DNA of 64,000 nt from Dactylonectria macrodidyma (taxonomy: Eukaryota > Ascomycota > Sordariomycetes > Hypocreales > Nectriaceae). Both the position numbers and the translations under genes were made by a program. Positions 1 to 11,628 of this stretch are shown piece by piece (the stretch's first letter is position 1; every line of letters starts with the position of its first letter). The stretch is from the NCBI GenBank assembly GCA_020744425.1, contig JAGMUV010000024.1:992001-1056000 (forward strand). Reading direction: 5' to 3'. The notes below the pieces were generated by a model, which searched no databases, was not told where the DNA came from, and saw nothing but the letters and a program-made list of their open reading frames with translations.

Positions 1-1857
1 ATCAGGTCACGCATCGAATGGATCTGGTCCAACCATCGTGATGGTAAATTAGACCTGGCTGCTGCTGCCGTTGCCACCAATACGGCCATTTCCCTTGCTC
101 GAGGTTTGATCGAAGAAGTGATTCCTCTTTTAAACAAGCAAGATGGAGGCGCTTGGGGGGTTCTGAATAAGTTCCACCTCATGAACTGCCTGAGGAAGGG
201 ATACGAACCAGAACAGGTCTACCTCAACAACAGTAAAGACAACTTCAATTACGACTTGTACGACATGGCCAACGAATGCTATGTCGTTGCCTTCCGAATC
301 TTGAACAGCTTTGTCGACGTGCTCGATCCAAGGGACCTTCCCTTGATTAAGGAAGGCATGTTTGGCAAATACGACCCCAACAGCGACCGTACCTCCAAGA
401 CAGGTCGGGAGAAGTTTGAGGAGGACCAAATACTCCTTATGGAATTTTTCACGGAGCTCATCACCGTGATTCGAGTGGTTCCCGACTACCCAGTCGAGGA
501 TGAATTCCTGCGCGAAATGAAAGTGCTTGAGAAGACGTCCACTGTTTCGTTTTCGCTCGTGTTCGCTGCTCAGGTGTTTCTTGACATTCATCACACCATG
601 CGTGCTGTGACGCGACAAAGTTTCGTGGCCATGGTTGATGAAGTTAGCATAATGGACAATTTGGTAGAACGTCATCTCGAATTTCACAAAAACCTGAAGA
701 TCCAGAATTGGCCTACTTCCAACGACCAACAGCTGCGAGAACTGAGTCGGCTGATGAAATGGATGGGCAAGGATCCGGTGAACGGTGCAAAGGTAAGGGT
801 GTATACACGAGCAGGCATGCCTGTACCATCGGAGATGGAGGTTCATCGTATCTTGATCTACTCCCCTATTCTGGCTGGTCTGTACCTCTTCCGTCTTCGT
901 ACAGAGGTGTACGGTATGAGTATCGCCGTCGCAAATGCTTGGGGCTCAATCACTTACACTGCTCACCTCTATAATGCCCTGCTCAAAGAGAGGTTGTTGG
1001 AAAGTCAGTGGCCGGATATGGATATTGTGCTCACCATGTTTGGCGACTCCAGCATCTGGGTTGGAGGTGAGCGGCCAAGGAACACTAGAGATTACTTCCA
1101 GAAATTCTGTCTTCAGACCGGCATCTCGGCTGCCGCCTTCACAACAAACCGCCGACGCAAGACTGCCATCGCCTCGCGCGCTGGTCCGCGAGGTATTAAT
1201 GAGGGCGCGCCCGTGTCGTCCATGTTCAAGAACCAGACTTACTCGAGAGCCGAAATGAACTGGACACCTGAGCTGATTGATGACATTGTCGCGCGCAGCG
1301 CCTACCACTGGGAAGGCTCGGTCGACAATGGAGACTTGATCATGACACAAATTGACGATCCACAAGAACTGAGAGCGAGAGGCAGACTTCGGCAGAAAAA
1401 AGCCAAGGCTAGGGCTGCCGGAAAAGACACGGCCACCGATGGTCTTGCGCCCGAGGAACTTGCCAAGACACTCGTTTTGGCGCTCAACTCCGAGTCTCTC
1501 GAAATGGCGTTCCCGTACTTATTGATGCATCGCTGGTGCTGGAAATTGCTGCGATCGGTCAAAGATAATTGCGACTCTGTTCTGAGAGAGCTGTACACAC
1601 CTGCTTACCTGGATAAGGAGAGCGAGCTGCCCTGGGTGGTCTGGTACATTCTCGCGGCCGCAAGTGGCAATGATGGAGGAGTACGTGACTTGAGACTGCT
1701 GAATCTCGCAGCGGAGTCTTACAAAGACATGATTGATTCCGGGGCCGGCCAGGTAGCGATTGAAATTGCTCGTAAGATTGGTAAGGATGTTCAGTTCGAG
1801 AACGATGACCCCAACGATGAGACGGGGAGGCTGGGGGGAGCAGAAGAAGTGTTATAA
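1..1857 (+). CDS. Large fungal hypothetical protein (DUF6604-type), 5' truncated
   Basis: The reading frame is open from base 1, so the gene enters from the left; the codons before the first possible start (TTG at 106) read as ordinary protein, beginning IRSRIEWIWSNHRDG. About 618 residues are visible, ending at TAA 1855-1857. From memory, this resembles the downstream part of large fungal proteins annotated with DUF6604, whose function is unknown. I see no catalytic motif, signal peptide or obvious membrane segment. A lysine/arginine-rich stretch (about residues 455-475 of the visible part) looks like a linker. No intron is needed in the visible part. The family name is recall-based and the true start lies outside the window. 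Confidence 0.7.
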   Translation: MRSRIEWIWSNHRDGKLDLAAAAVATNTAISLARGLIEEVIPLLNKQDGGAWGVLNKFHLMNCLRKGYEPEQVYLNNSKDNFNYDLYDMANECYVVAFRILNSFVDVLDPRDLPLIKEGMFGKYDPNSDRTSKTGREKFEEDQILLMEFFTELITVIRVVPDYPVEDEFLREMKVLEKTSTVSFSLVFAAQVFLDIHHTMRAVTRQSFVAMVDEVSIMDNLVERHLEFHKNLKIQNWPTSNDQQLRELSRLMKWMGKDPVNGAKVRVYTRAGMPVPSEMEVHRILIYSPILAGLYLFRLRTEVYGMSIAVANAWGSITYTAHLYNALLKERLLESQWPDMDIVLTMFGDSSIWVGGERPRNTRDYFQKFCLQTGISAAAFTTNRRRKTAIASRAGPRGINEGAPVSSMFKNQTYSRAEMNWTPELIDDIVARSAYHWEGSVDNGDLIMTQIDDPQELRARGRLRQKKAKARAAGKDTATDGLAPEELAKTLVLALNSESLEMAFPYLLMHRWCWKLLRSVKDNCDSVLRELYTPAYLDKESELPWVVWYILAAASGNDGGVRDLRLLNLAAESYKDMIDSGAGQVAIEIARKIGKDVQFENDDPNDETGRLGGAEEVL

Positions 1858-2429
1858 TACGGAACTTGTGCTACAGTAAGGTATTAGCTTGATGCTCAGA
1901 AATTGGCAGCGTAGGGAGTGGTTAAATCGGATAAGGTCAAATCACCAACCCCCGTTGCCGTGAAACTATTCACATCAGCTGCAATCCCTGCCCTGAACAT
2001 GCGTGAACAACAACTCCTGTTCCGTTGTTTGTATGCCGCTTCATCATTAACAGGTTATCTTGGGGCCTCCCAGGACAACAGGGAGGAGGCGAGCTCACGA
2101 CATATGCTTCATGAGGAGCTTAGTCTACACGCCCGAACTATGAGTCGTAAACGGAACTGGTTAAATTCGTTAGCTCAAATGGGAAGAAAACTTGGTACAG
2201 GGAAAATTTTCATTTTATCCTTTGAGGATTTAACAATCGACAACAAACCATAGGCTTAGCTAGCTATGTTAGCTGTGCACTCCTGAAGCATGCTACACAA
2301 GAGGAGGAGTTGGGGGGGCGCTGAAAGGGAAATTGGCTTCAATCGACAGCCAAGGAGGCTCTTGGTATAAGTAGCGAGGGAAGGTGACGTCTCTTTTTAT
2401 TGCAAGGTTAACTGCTGCATTCGGTGAAG
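1858..2429. other. Gap without recognised gene
   Basis: About 570 bases between the end of the first gene and the decayed end of the GH3 relic. An open frame at 1918-2253 starts with GTG and resembles no family I know. Nothing else seen. Confidence 0.5.
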
Positions 2430-3647
2430 GGACGGTACTTTTCTGCAGTAGAGCGCAAAAGACAGCCATATTCGCGTTAGAACCAATGACAAGAGTCTAT
2501 TTGGCCACAATTCGTCTTTCAGATTTCCGCGCCGACTTTTTGTCCTTGAATAAAGGAAGAATGTTATCTGTGTTCTTCCGAAGCACCACAGCATCCGCAG
2601 CGAGGCGTCGTAGCAAGGCTGATGTCTCTGGGGTATCCCGAGAGTGTTCGGGAGCTTTCTCAGGCATCCCAGATGCAGCACAATCATTGACTAGGTTGAG
2701 TACGGCTCGGGCACAATTGTCCAGTGCATTCGCGTCCAGTTTATTGGTAGAACTGACGATGACGGCTGCCTCTCCTCGCCAACGCGATGGCCCAGGCATC
2801 TCCAGGTCCAGCCCAGCATTGATAGACTCAGAGGTCGAGTAAGTGCCCAACCTATCAGAGACAAAGGAATCGCATTGTCAGTTTAGAATTATGAGCGTTT
2901 CTTTGGTCAACTTACCAGTCACTCATGATGAGACCCTTCCAGTTCCACTCTTTCCGCAAGACGTCTTGAAGCAATCGTTTGCTTTCAGCGGCATGTGTCC
3001 CATTGACCTTTGTTGTACGAAGACATGATAGATTTGGGTTGTGAGTCCCGAATCGCGAGCTGGGAAAGGAAGTAGGTATATTTCCCGAAGCTCTCTCTCC
3101 GTAATGATGGCGTTGGACTTGTTTCGTTCGTGCTCTTGGTCTTTGCACACAAAATGTTTGAGAGCAGCAACGACACCCTTACTTTGCATTCCATTGATGA
3201 ATGCAGCTGAAATCATGCCTGAGACAACAGGATCCTCGCTGTAAGGCTCGAAGCCGCGTCCACCAAGCGGGCTACGTTGCATGTTAATGGTCGGCCCAAG
3301 AACAGCGTGTGCTCCTTTTGCCTTTGCCTCTTCGCCAATGAGACTTCCAGCTTCTAAAATGAGATCCTTGTCGAATGCAGAGCCCAGCGCTGTGCTATAT
3401 GGAAGATAAGCGGCTGGAACACTATTAAAGAACCGCGTTCCTCTGACGCCGTTAGGCTCGTCGGAAAGTCTCAGAGACGGTACTCCATGTTCTGGGAAGG
3501 CCTTTGTGTGCCAAAAGTCAATGCCTAAGATAAAGTCAGATCTGATTGTAGATTAAAGGCAATGTTATCGGACGAACCAGCTAGGAGTGACACCTTCTCT
3601 CGGTCATTCAGCTTCCGCAGAATAGATTCCGTGTCAATCAGCGCCAT
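2430..3647 (-). pseudogene. Broken GH3 beta-glucosidase (N-terminal half only)
   Basis: GH3 beta-glucosidases release glucose from the non-reducing ends of beta-glucosides. Translation on the minus strand from ATG 3647 gives family landmarks in order: a short first exon, a 53-nt intron (3525-3577) restoring [20 protein letters not shown], then [33 protein letters not shown] and IMSDW. A phase-2 intron just after IMSDW restores TYSTSESINAGLDLEMPGP, which carries the region of the catalytic Asp. The gene is broken: one extra base near 3063-3067 and another near 3007-3008 shift the frame twice, and an in-frame TAG lies at 2497-2499. After the motif VIGSNAN, similarity fades, so roughly half of a normal 800-plus-residue enzyme is missing. 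No functional product is expected. Confidence 0.88.
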
Positions 3648-4863
3648 TTTTGGACACACTGCACAGATAAGATGTGTAGAAAATGAGGGTTGTGCAGATT
3701 AGCGTTCGAACAATAATAGATTCGAGCGAACACGCAATAGACACCGAAACTCGACTTTTCCTGTGTCAACAGGATTCGGCTACCTGATGATATGTACTGT
3801 GCCCCCGAGGGCAGCGTGGACCGTCTCCTGCGTAGTAGCTTCTGAAATCTGATGCCCAGGTTTACAAATAATAAAGTTTGATTCATTACGAGTAGATATC
3901 TAGACCCAGCTAAGTATTACTCCAATCTAGTCGGGTAGACAACCTGCTGATAGATCTCCAAATTTTCTTGGAGACTGTGCGAATGTTTTGGGACTGTGTG
4001 GGCCCGCCAGCGAGTCAAGATTAGGCTTACGTTGTCGGCCCATGAGAGAGAATCAGGGCACAACCCAGCTAAATGGAGATAGTCACGTACGCAGAGTGAA
4101 CGGACCGACATGTTCCTACGTATACACGTGCGTTGACACTGCCCTCACTCGCCTACCCTAGACACTCAATCGCGGGAATCAAGATAGCTGCGGAAAGATT
4201 TGAACGGCCAGGTATCAAGCTCTTCCTTTAGAAAGGAACGCAACCGTAGAAGCATCGGGTTTTGGAAATGCTTAAATAATTTAAATAAACTATGTTTTCT
4301 TTTGCCTTTGTGCCGCAACAATCGCCTTTGATAGAACAGACCACCTCATCGATAGAAGGAAACAAGTTCTTTTACCTTTACATTATTCTACCTCACATGT
4401 CCCTCTTCGCCTAGAACCGCCCTTGTGAGTCGATTGGATCATTTGCTAGGTTGCATGGGCTAGGCTTGTGGAGGTGTTTGCCTTTATGGTGTCACCGTTG
4501 CCCATTCACACATCCAAAGGGCCTGTCGCACCCGAATGTTGTTTCCCCTGTAGTCTCTACGTCTCACAGTAGTGGAAGGAACATTGGTAACCTGCTCTAC
4601 TCGGCCTACGCAGGCAAAGGCGTGATCATACTATCTGTGTTGAGATTAAGCTTCATGTTACATTAGAAACACAATTGTCAAACTTGATGGGCTACTTCTG
4701 TTCATCGCCTCCATAGAAATATTGTTTTAAAATCAAGATCACTGCAAAAGCCGCTAAATGTATGGAGATGCGATGTGTACTAATGATGATTTAGCTTTGA
4801 AGCCACCCTATGAGCCCCCACTTCTATTCTATAGTAATAGCTTCAAAGAAGCCTAGAAAGAAA
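3648..4863. other. Gap without recognised gene
   Basis: About 1.2 kb between the start of the GH3 relic and the 3' end of the NmrA-like gene. Short open frames here show no family motif. AT-rich stretches occur around 4270-4330. No repeat or RNA gene recognised. Confidence 0.5.
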
Positions 4864-5996
4864 CTAAGCGGCCGTAGCCTTGATGGCCGCCTCGACAGCA
4901 TCCTTCACTTTGAGGGGTACAATGTCGGGGTATTTGCTGTTCAAGGCCAACTTCTCATCAAAATTCATGGTTCCGTCATCAAACATCAGTCCAAAAGTGG
5001 CGGCAAACGCTAGGAGGTGCTCCTTAGGAATGGGGATATAAGGAAGTGCTTTAGTCAATGCTGGGAGCTCTGTAGCCTTGCCCTGCATCAAATCTTCCAC
5101 GCTGTCATGAACAACCTTGAACTTGGTACCTATGGAACCGAACGTGTTAGTCTTGTTACTTTGAGAGTAGGTGAGCTCCGTACCTTTAGCCTTCTCAGCA
5201 ATCTCAACAAACTGATTCCATGTGACCTTGTCGCCAATCACATAGTACTCAGGGTCCCACTTCGACAAATCGAGGACCCGGTCAACATACTTGGCGAGGT
5301 CGAAGGTATGAGTGAAAGTGACGGGAGTGTCGCCTGAACCGGGAATGGCAGCCATGTCGTGCGCCATGTCGATAACAGCGATCATAGGTGCCATGTAAGT
5401 CTTGATAGCAGGTGTGCCAAAGAAGTCGGTCAAAAAGCCCACGTAGAACGAGGTGTACTGCAGGTCGGTTTTGGCCAATTCTGCGAGAGTTTGCGCCTTC
5501 ATGACAGTTGAAGGCAACTTCTGAGCAGGCCTGAATGCACTCAAGTTATCAGCCACGATCCATGCATTAAGCTACGCTTGGGGATTGACTTACGCTCCAG
5601 TCAGAGGCAGACCCCAGTTGCTGGGCATGAATCGCTTGGTGGCCTTGCTCGCCTGAGCCGCACGCACCAAGTTCACCTCAGGTGGCACACCCTCCTGAGG
5701 CATGGTGCTGAGAGTAGAGAGGACAGTGTCAATCTTCTCATCTTCAAAGAGCTTTGTCAATTGTTCCACACTCGTGTAGTCCGCAACGAGAATGGGGACT
5801 CCAAGCTGCTTAGCCAGGTCGTCGTTGGTCTACCGTTGCTCCTGTCAGTTCCCGTTGCCGATATTACTGTGGTAGAGGATTGTAAAACTACCTTTCTTCC
5901 AAGAACCTTGACTTGGTGCACACCTCGCGCCACGACAGCTTCAACTAAGGCCCTGCCGATGCCACCAGTGCCGCCTGCAATCGCAATGATACCCAT
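4864..5996 (-). CDS. NmrA-like NAD(P)-binding protein
   Basis: Predicted three-exon gene: 5892-5996, 5594-5829 and 4864-5530, with introns 5830-5891 and 5531-5593. All phases close and give 335 residues. The N-terminus (MGIIAIAGGTGGIGRALVE) carries a glycine-rich dinucleotide-binding loop at residues 8-14 (GGTGGIG). SNWGLPLTGAPAQ and FYVGFLTDFF further on are typical of the NmrA-like/isoflavone-reductase branch of atypical short-chain dehydrogenases. Such proteins bind NAD(P) and act either as cytosolic reductases or as redox-sensing regulators; the substrate cannot be told from sequence. No signal peptide is seen. It lies on the same strand as the downstream-numbered GST gene, a loose redox/detoxification pairing, but the genes are over 1 kb apart. 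Confidence 0.87.
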
Positions 5997-7098
5997 TTTG
6001 GAGTTTTGACTGGGATAAGATGCGTTAGTGATTGGGAGAAGTTTGTAAGTTGTAAGAGACTTGAATCGATGACTGCGTTGTTCTGGTTGGCGATATTCTT
6101 GCTTTGAGGAGGTTCTGACCTTTAATACGGCTTGGATATGTTACGGGCGGACCATCCGGGAGATCCATGCATTCCTATGATTTGGACCCGCGCCGAGATG
6201 CTTGGTCAGTCCCGATAGAGCCGGGACCTGCAACCAGCCCGTTCCGGCCCAAAGTCTCCTGTTTACTGCCCGTGGCATGAATTGCTTCCGCGTCTAAGTA
6301 AAGGGATTCATGCTGATTAGTTGGCTGATGGCTCTAGCCCCTGAAGCCTTGAGGCGGTGGAACAGTGATGACAAAGGCTATGCTCTGAAGTTCCGAGCAA
6401 GATGACGAAGTCTCGCCCCACTCTCGGGGTCGTCGTTGAGTCCGAACCGGTAAACCAATTACGGGTGGGAATTTCTGCGGCCGCTCAATCCAGTAACTCC
6501 CCACTAGCAGACCGCTATCCGCAGTAGACATTGTGGTCTCACCCAAGATGCGGTAGAAGCCTTTCTGATTCTTGGCCTAGAAGAGGGCGGTCACTGACGA
6601 GGCAATGTTGTTAATCACCTCATATTTCCTTTTGCTGGTCCATGACATCAATGATCTAGATGGATCGAGAATGTATGAACTTGCGGCGGAGCAAATACTG
6701 GTGGTGAAGCGTAGGGTTCCAGGTGGTGTATTCTCGACAACAGGTACAGAAAGCTAAGAGACACCACGAAGTTATTTACTCTGTTAGGGAGCGTTATGAA
6801 ATGCCCCATGTCTTAGATCTTGAGCTGCACATCGCTACTAATGATGGATTTGAGACCTGCTCTCATACGGATTAACCCGGGCCTTTTCGCATAGGGGTAT
6901 AGTTGACGTGACGAAGCTGACTACGCAAATCTCCAATAGGGCAAAGCCACATTCAACGTTTGACCTCCATTAAATGAGGACGAAGAATAGTCTGACGAGG
7001 CTATTACATTGTGCATAACAACACTAAAGCTAATCTCAAAGTTGAAGCTCATGACTAAAAGCCTGAGGCTATTCATCTACGCAGTTTCAAATTGCTAA
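5997..7098. other. Upstream region of the NmrA-like gene, no gene recognised
   Basis: About 1.1 kb between the ATG of the NmrA-like gene and the stop of the GST gene, both on the minus strand. It must hold the NmrA-like promoter. The open frame at 6334-6546 shows no family motif. Confidence 0.5.
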
Positions 7099-7904
7099 TT
7101 AGAGTGACCGATACTTCGCCCTCATCTTATTGACACCTTGAACGACGATGGCTTCATCAAAAGTGGACGCCACACTGGGGTGTTGCATGACTGCCTCTGC
7201 CCACTTGGCGAATTTGGGAGTCTTCTCACTCAGAAGCGTGGGCAGGTTCTCGGGCAAAACCCCGTGTCTGGAAAAACAATATGTGCGAATAACGAAAGAT
7301 GCAGTAAGAACCTAAACCCGTGTGAGTTGCATCATGGTACAATCCGGTGCGCAGTGACATACCTCCGCGAGGGTCAACTTCTCGCTACCACCAAAAAAAG
7401 GCTTTGAATCGTGAAGCAATGGTTCGACCCACTTGCCCAGATCTAACAGTGCGCCTTCGATGGCATGATTGGTCTCGGTTTGGGTCCTTGCGACCAAGGC
7501 CTTCATTACTTGTCCTTGAAACTTGGAGAGATACGCATCCACAAAGGCAGTAATGCGTGCCCGATGGAAGGCACCTTCGAGTGAGCCAGATGGGCGCACC
7601 AGATGAGATGGCCAGGCGTCCGCCAGGAACTGCGAGATGGTTCCTGAATCGCGAACGATCTCGCCGTCGTAAACAAGCGCGGGAACCTGACCACTTGGAT
7701 TGATTTTGAGGTACTCGGGCGATCTGGGCACCTCAAGGTCGATCAGGACCTGTTCGAATGGTATATCTAACTCCATTAAGGCAATATGAGCGCGGTGAGC
7801 CCCTGAATCCATCAGCCGTTGTTCGTTACTTTGTTTCGTATGACGATGGACGCACAAGGACAACCGAGGTTGGTGTAAAGGATGAGTTTGGCACGCGACG
7901 CCAT
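7099..7904 (-). CDS. Glutathione S-transferase
   Basis: Three exons (7856-7904, 7363-7802, 7099-7311) with introns 7803-7855 and 7312-7362 give 233 residues. The first intron splits the Trp codon of the N-terminal motif; splicing restores NLGCPWAHRAHIALMELDIP, the thioredoxin-fold start of GSTs of the omega/URE2-like kind, with Cys15 as likely catalytic cysteine. NPSGQVPALVYDG and DSGTISQFLAD form the glutathione-binding beta-beta-alpha unit. The C-terminal helical domain includes ARITAFVDAYLSKFQGQ and ends VQGVNKMRAKYRSL. The role is probably cytosolic conjugation or glutathione-dependent reduction of electrophiles. The physiological substrate is unknown. ATG 7904 is chosen because it directly precedes the beta-1 strand. 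Confidence 0.9.
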
Positions 7905-8727
7905 CTTCGTTCTACTCGATGATACTTCAAAACTGGAAACGACGATGTGACTGAATTCTGCGATGCCTGGATATAGGTTGTGTACAAAAGTTTGTTGTAA
8001 AAAAGTGGCATAAGGATGAAGCAAAATTTCAGAAGTCGAACGCAATTTATGCGTATTTATTTGGGCAAAACAAGCTCGTGTTTTTAAGTATCGCGCATCG
8101 GAACTCGGAGAGCACCTACAACCCGCTTCTCATAAGGCTTACAAATAATCAGACTGGTTAGGCGGCATGAGTGGGTCACAGACCTCGCTTGATATTTGCC
8201 TTTTAATCAGCAGGAACATGTGTCTATGCGTACGCTAGTGGTTGATGATGATGATAACCAAATGGCAGAGCTAAACGAGCCAATACATTTTGCGTCGATG
8301 ACGGACACGACGAGGGTACATGATCTGGTAGGAACTGCTGCTGGGATAGTGAAACTCCCAAGGGATTCAGGCACGAATGAGGAAGAGACCATTTCCTGCA
8401 ATCTCAATTACATACAATTGAAGTTTAAATGGCGTGAGATATTCATGGCTAAGCAATCACCGAGTTTCAAATATTCTTGTAAATACGGCATGGGTCGGTT
8501 CTGGCTCTAAAGCAGACTACAACTCTATGAGTGTTCCATTAGAGACGAGGCATTCTCCGCTAATATCCGACACGACGGAGTTTTTACTCTTGGCTTTCAT
8601 CTGTAGACGGCCGCTTATACTCTGAAACGACACAAAGCCGGGATCCGCAAGCCATGTGAGGAAGGGAGTGGCTAGGATGCGATAAAAAATGACATAACCC
8701 TGAGCCCATTTGCATTGGATCAGTCAG
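7905..8727. other. Gap: GST promoter side, no gene supported
   Basis: About 820 bases between the GST start and the 3' end of the zinc-cluster gene. A plus-strand open frame (8196-8510, 104 codons) has ordinary composition but no recognised family and overlaps an open minus frame; I do not call it a gene. Confidence 0.45.
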
Positions 8728-11021
8728 TCATGAGCTGAACCCGTAAGAACGTGGCTGCAAAGATTCTGGCCCAAGTGAGTAGAGGCCGTTAGTGTCTTTG
8801 ACTAGAGCTTGGAAAGCATTCGAAAAAATAGCGGATGCTTCGATGTTCAAATTTGTGACGTTTCCGATGAGACCTTGGGCGAGACGCAGATGGTTAGATG
8901 CGACTAACATGGCGGAAAAGGTCTACTGACAGGTTAATAATGCTCGACACAACACCGCAATATCTTACCTGTATAAATGTCCCGGAATCCGAGCCTGAAC
9001 TCATTCTTGGTAAAGAATTAGTTGCCTGAGATCTGGTCTGGCTCTGCAATCCGTTCTGCGCTTCTCTCACGGCGATTTTGGCGATCCATAAGAGAACAGT
9101 GCACCCGTCTACAAACTTTCCAAGATCGCAGCCCTCTTTCTGCATCTTGTGCAAGAATTGTACGAAAAACATGATCAGGTTCACATCTGATGCAGCGCGA
9201 GAATCGCCGGGAGTTTCAAGGACCCGTGATAGGAGCGTAATGGTGGCCCAGAGCGGGTACGGAAGGAGTCGCCTTGAGATGAGTTAGCAGCCGGGTAGAC
9301 GAGACAGTATCGTGCCTACCATAACTCTGTGTATGTGGGAGATTTCACGTTCCGAAGCACGCGAATTGTGCATCGGGCTGCGGTCTCAGAAAACCGCCCA
9401 GATAGGCCCTCCGCTCCCCGGTTACGAGACGCTTGTGACAAGGAAAGTGTCAAAGCCATCTCAATCATATCTATGCACCTGTAAAATTCACAATGTAAGA
9501 TGATAAGAACTAGGCTGTTCGGCTCAACGGCTGGAGTTAGCCCAGCGTTGTAGCCAGGTTGGATCTCTAGAGGGAGTGACTCTCTCCACGCTTCAAGTTG
9601 ACAACGGAGCTCGAATAGGCCGTCTTGCAAGTGCTGATCGAAATTTGCAGAAGCATTCACGCAGAGGAGACACTTCTCCACCTGTGACTCTATTATTCCC
9701 AATCGGATTCGTAGCAGGAAAATATTCACCTTTCCCGTCCTACCCGAGATCGTCACATTTCCAAGCCCGTCTGGCGGGTCTTTGGCTGGAAAGTTGACCT
9801 CGAACCCACCATCTAGAAGGGCGGAAGGTGATCCTGAGTGGATGCTAATTGTTTTCTCAAGCAAAAATGCCACCCAAAATATGCGCCTTCTTTGCTCCCC
9901 TTCGACAGGATCCAAGTCGCTCTCTACAAACTCCTTGTGCAGCTCAAGCGCTCGTATCATTTCGACTGCCGACAAGAGAAGAAGTGACATTGTCTTGGTG
10001 TCCGTAGTTCCGCTCAAGAACATTGCCATCGAAAGCAGCGCTTGCACAGATAATATAGTAGGCTCGTTCTCCATCAACTCTGGATACACGGCGAAAGCAT
10101 TCTTGAATAGACTCCAAGAGAAATCAGACACCGTCCTAAAAGCATCATTCATGGTCTTGAGTTGAATTGCCATGGCGACGACCGCGTTTAGACAAGCCCA
10201 CCAAGCAGGATTCTCAGAGCAGCCATCTACTGGAAGCTCGCCCTGGCACAGAGCCATGAAAGACGCGACGTGAAAAAGAGGGAGAGGTGTGTTTATCTCC
10301 TCAAAGAACATCTCAGCAAGGAGAATAACTTCGGCCTTAGGAAACATTGGCATGTACAGCCGCTTGGGTGATACGCTGTCCCTTATTGTGTTTCTGCGTT
10401 CTACTACCTTGTCCTTGGTGAGCCTCAGGACAGGAACTTCTGTGGAGTCCATCAGTGTGGGTCGTGTAGGCTGGTCTCGGCATGGAATTTTCAAGTCCGA
10501 GACCCTGGGGTTGGCAGAGGCTATGTGCTGATGGTTGTATTCTGAAGATACAGACTTTTCAATAGCGACGTCGCTGCTTGTCTTGGGCATGGAGTTTATA
10601 CCGGCTGGGCTAGATTTTGACTGATTTTCAGCCGCAGATTTGGCGAGTCCTGGTTGAGTTGGTAAGACCTGAAGGGAAGCTTCCATTTCCTTGAGCCTTT
10701 GCTCGAGTGTTAGAGCACGCTTCGAACTACAATAGCATGTTAGAACTAGAACGGGCCAAAGGTCAGTGTGTGTGCGCGAACCTGTTGGCACTTTGCCCTC
10801 GAGGATCACGAATGCACTCGAGTTTCTTAGCCCGGCATGGAGAACATGCTGGCGCTTGGTTATCACACCGTATCTTAGTAGCTCTACATCGGTTACATGC
10901 CTGTTTCGCGTGGTTAATACGGGTATGCAATGCTGAGCTCGTCCAGCCGTGGTTGACTTACTTGGCTGGTTCGGTCCCTGATCCGTCGCCGCGGGGCCGG
11001 GACAGCTGATCCTAGGTCCAT
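8728..11021 (-). CDS. Zn(II)2Cys6 transcription factor with fungal regulatory domain
   Basis: Five exons: 10962-11021, 10782-10900, 9320-10726, 8969-9272 and 8728-8922. Introns are 61, 55, 47 and 46 nt; all phases close, giving 694 residues. Exon 2 encodes the zinc cluster with Cys22, 25, 32, 39, 42 and 49 (ACNRCRATKIRCDNQAPAC, then SPCRAKKLEC), followed by a short coiled-coil-like stretch (LEQRLKEMEASLQ). The middle region contains fungal-specific transcription factor domain features such as FHVASFMALCQGE and RIFWVAFLLEKTISIHSGSP. It is a nuclear DNA-binding regulator, probably recognising paired CGG triplets. The target is unknown; the nearest candidates are the cupin/ABM pair beyond 11.6 kb. 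A longer open frame through 11148 exists only because two introns happen to lack stops; the splice model restores the zinc cluster and is preferred. Confidence 0.9.
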
Positions 11022-11628
11022 CGTAGGTCGCACAAAACAAGAGATAGCAGGTGAGTAACTTTGTGTCAAACCGCATGCGGTAAATGAGGCATAAAGAGAT
11101 AATAGGCAGGGTGATGAAGATCGATGGGTGGGCGAATATTTGTTCCATCCGATTTTCGCGTTGTCATCGGATGAGCTTTCGTTTAACTACGAATCGTCTA
11201 CTCCGTACGTAAGGTGAGGATTAATAAGTGGACTCGGATCGGGCTCTAACAAGACCCCGAAGACTTGGCTTTGTCATTGGTACCGAGGCCCTGGAGTGGG
11301 GCATCTGGGAGAGGTGGGGGCTTTTGATTCAACCCATCGAGTAGATCTAAAGCCAAGAATCTGCTCTACATCGACGGCGCGCAATCAAGGGTGACGAAAA
11401 TGAACCCATCCACTTAGGTGTTGATGTTTTCTAGACTATTGTCCTAAATTAATGAGTTTTTACTCAGCCCATGGATCTATTTAATGGATAGAAATGGGGC
11501 TTTGGATCAATGTTGACACTGAAGCCTTCTTGCTAACATAATTACGGAACCGGTCTGGCTTGTAAAGGTTCTTCTTGATCTTGCGAAACTGGGGTTGCTT
11601 CTCATTCGACTGCTATATGCTACATACT
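11022..11628. other. Upstream region of the zinc-cluster gene
   Basis: About 600 bases between the ATG of the minus-strand regulator and the stop of the cupin gene. Expected to contain the regulator promoter. No gene recognised. Confidence 0.5.

Noticed and set aside
130..846. 238-codon open frame on the minus strand
   Set aside because: It lies antisense to the conserved partial gene at 1-1857, has His/Val-rich composition and no family motif; a shadow frame.
1918..2253. 111-codon open frame starting with GTG
   Set aside because: No ATG at the start, no recognisable domain, and flanked by decayed sequence.
8196..8510. Possible small gene of 104 codons
   Set aside because: A minus-strand frame overlaps it, there is no motif or signal peptide, and the GST promoter is expected here.
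9316..11148. Single-exon 610-residue version of the zinc-cluster regulator
   Set aside because: It reads through two introns and destroys the Zn2Cys6 motif; the five-exon model restores it and extends the C-terminus.
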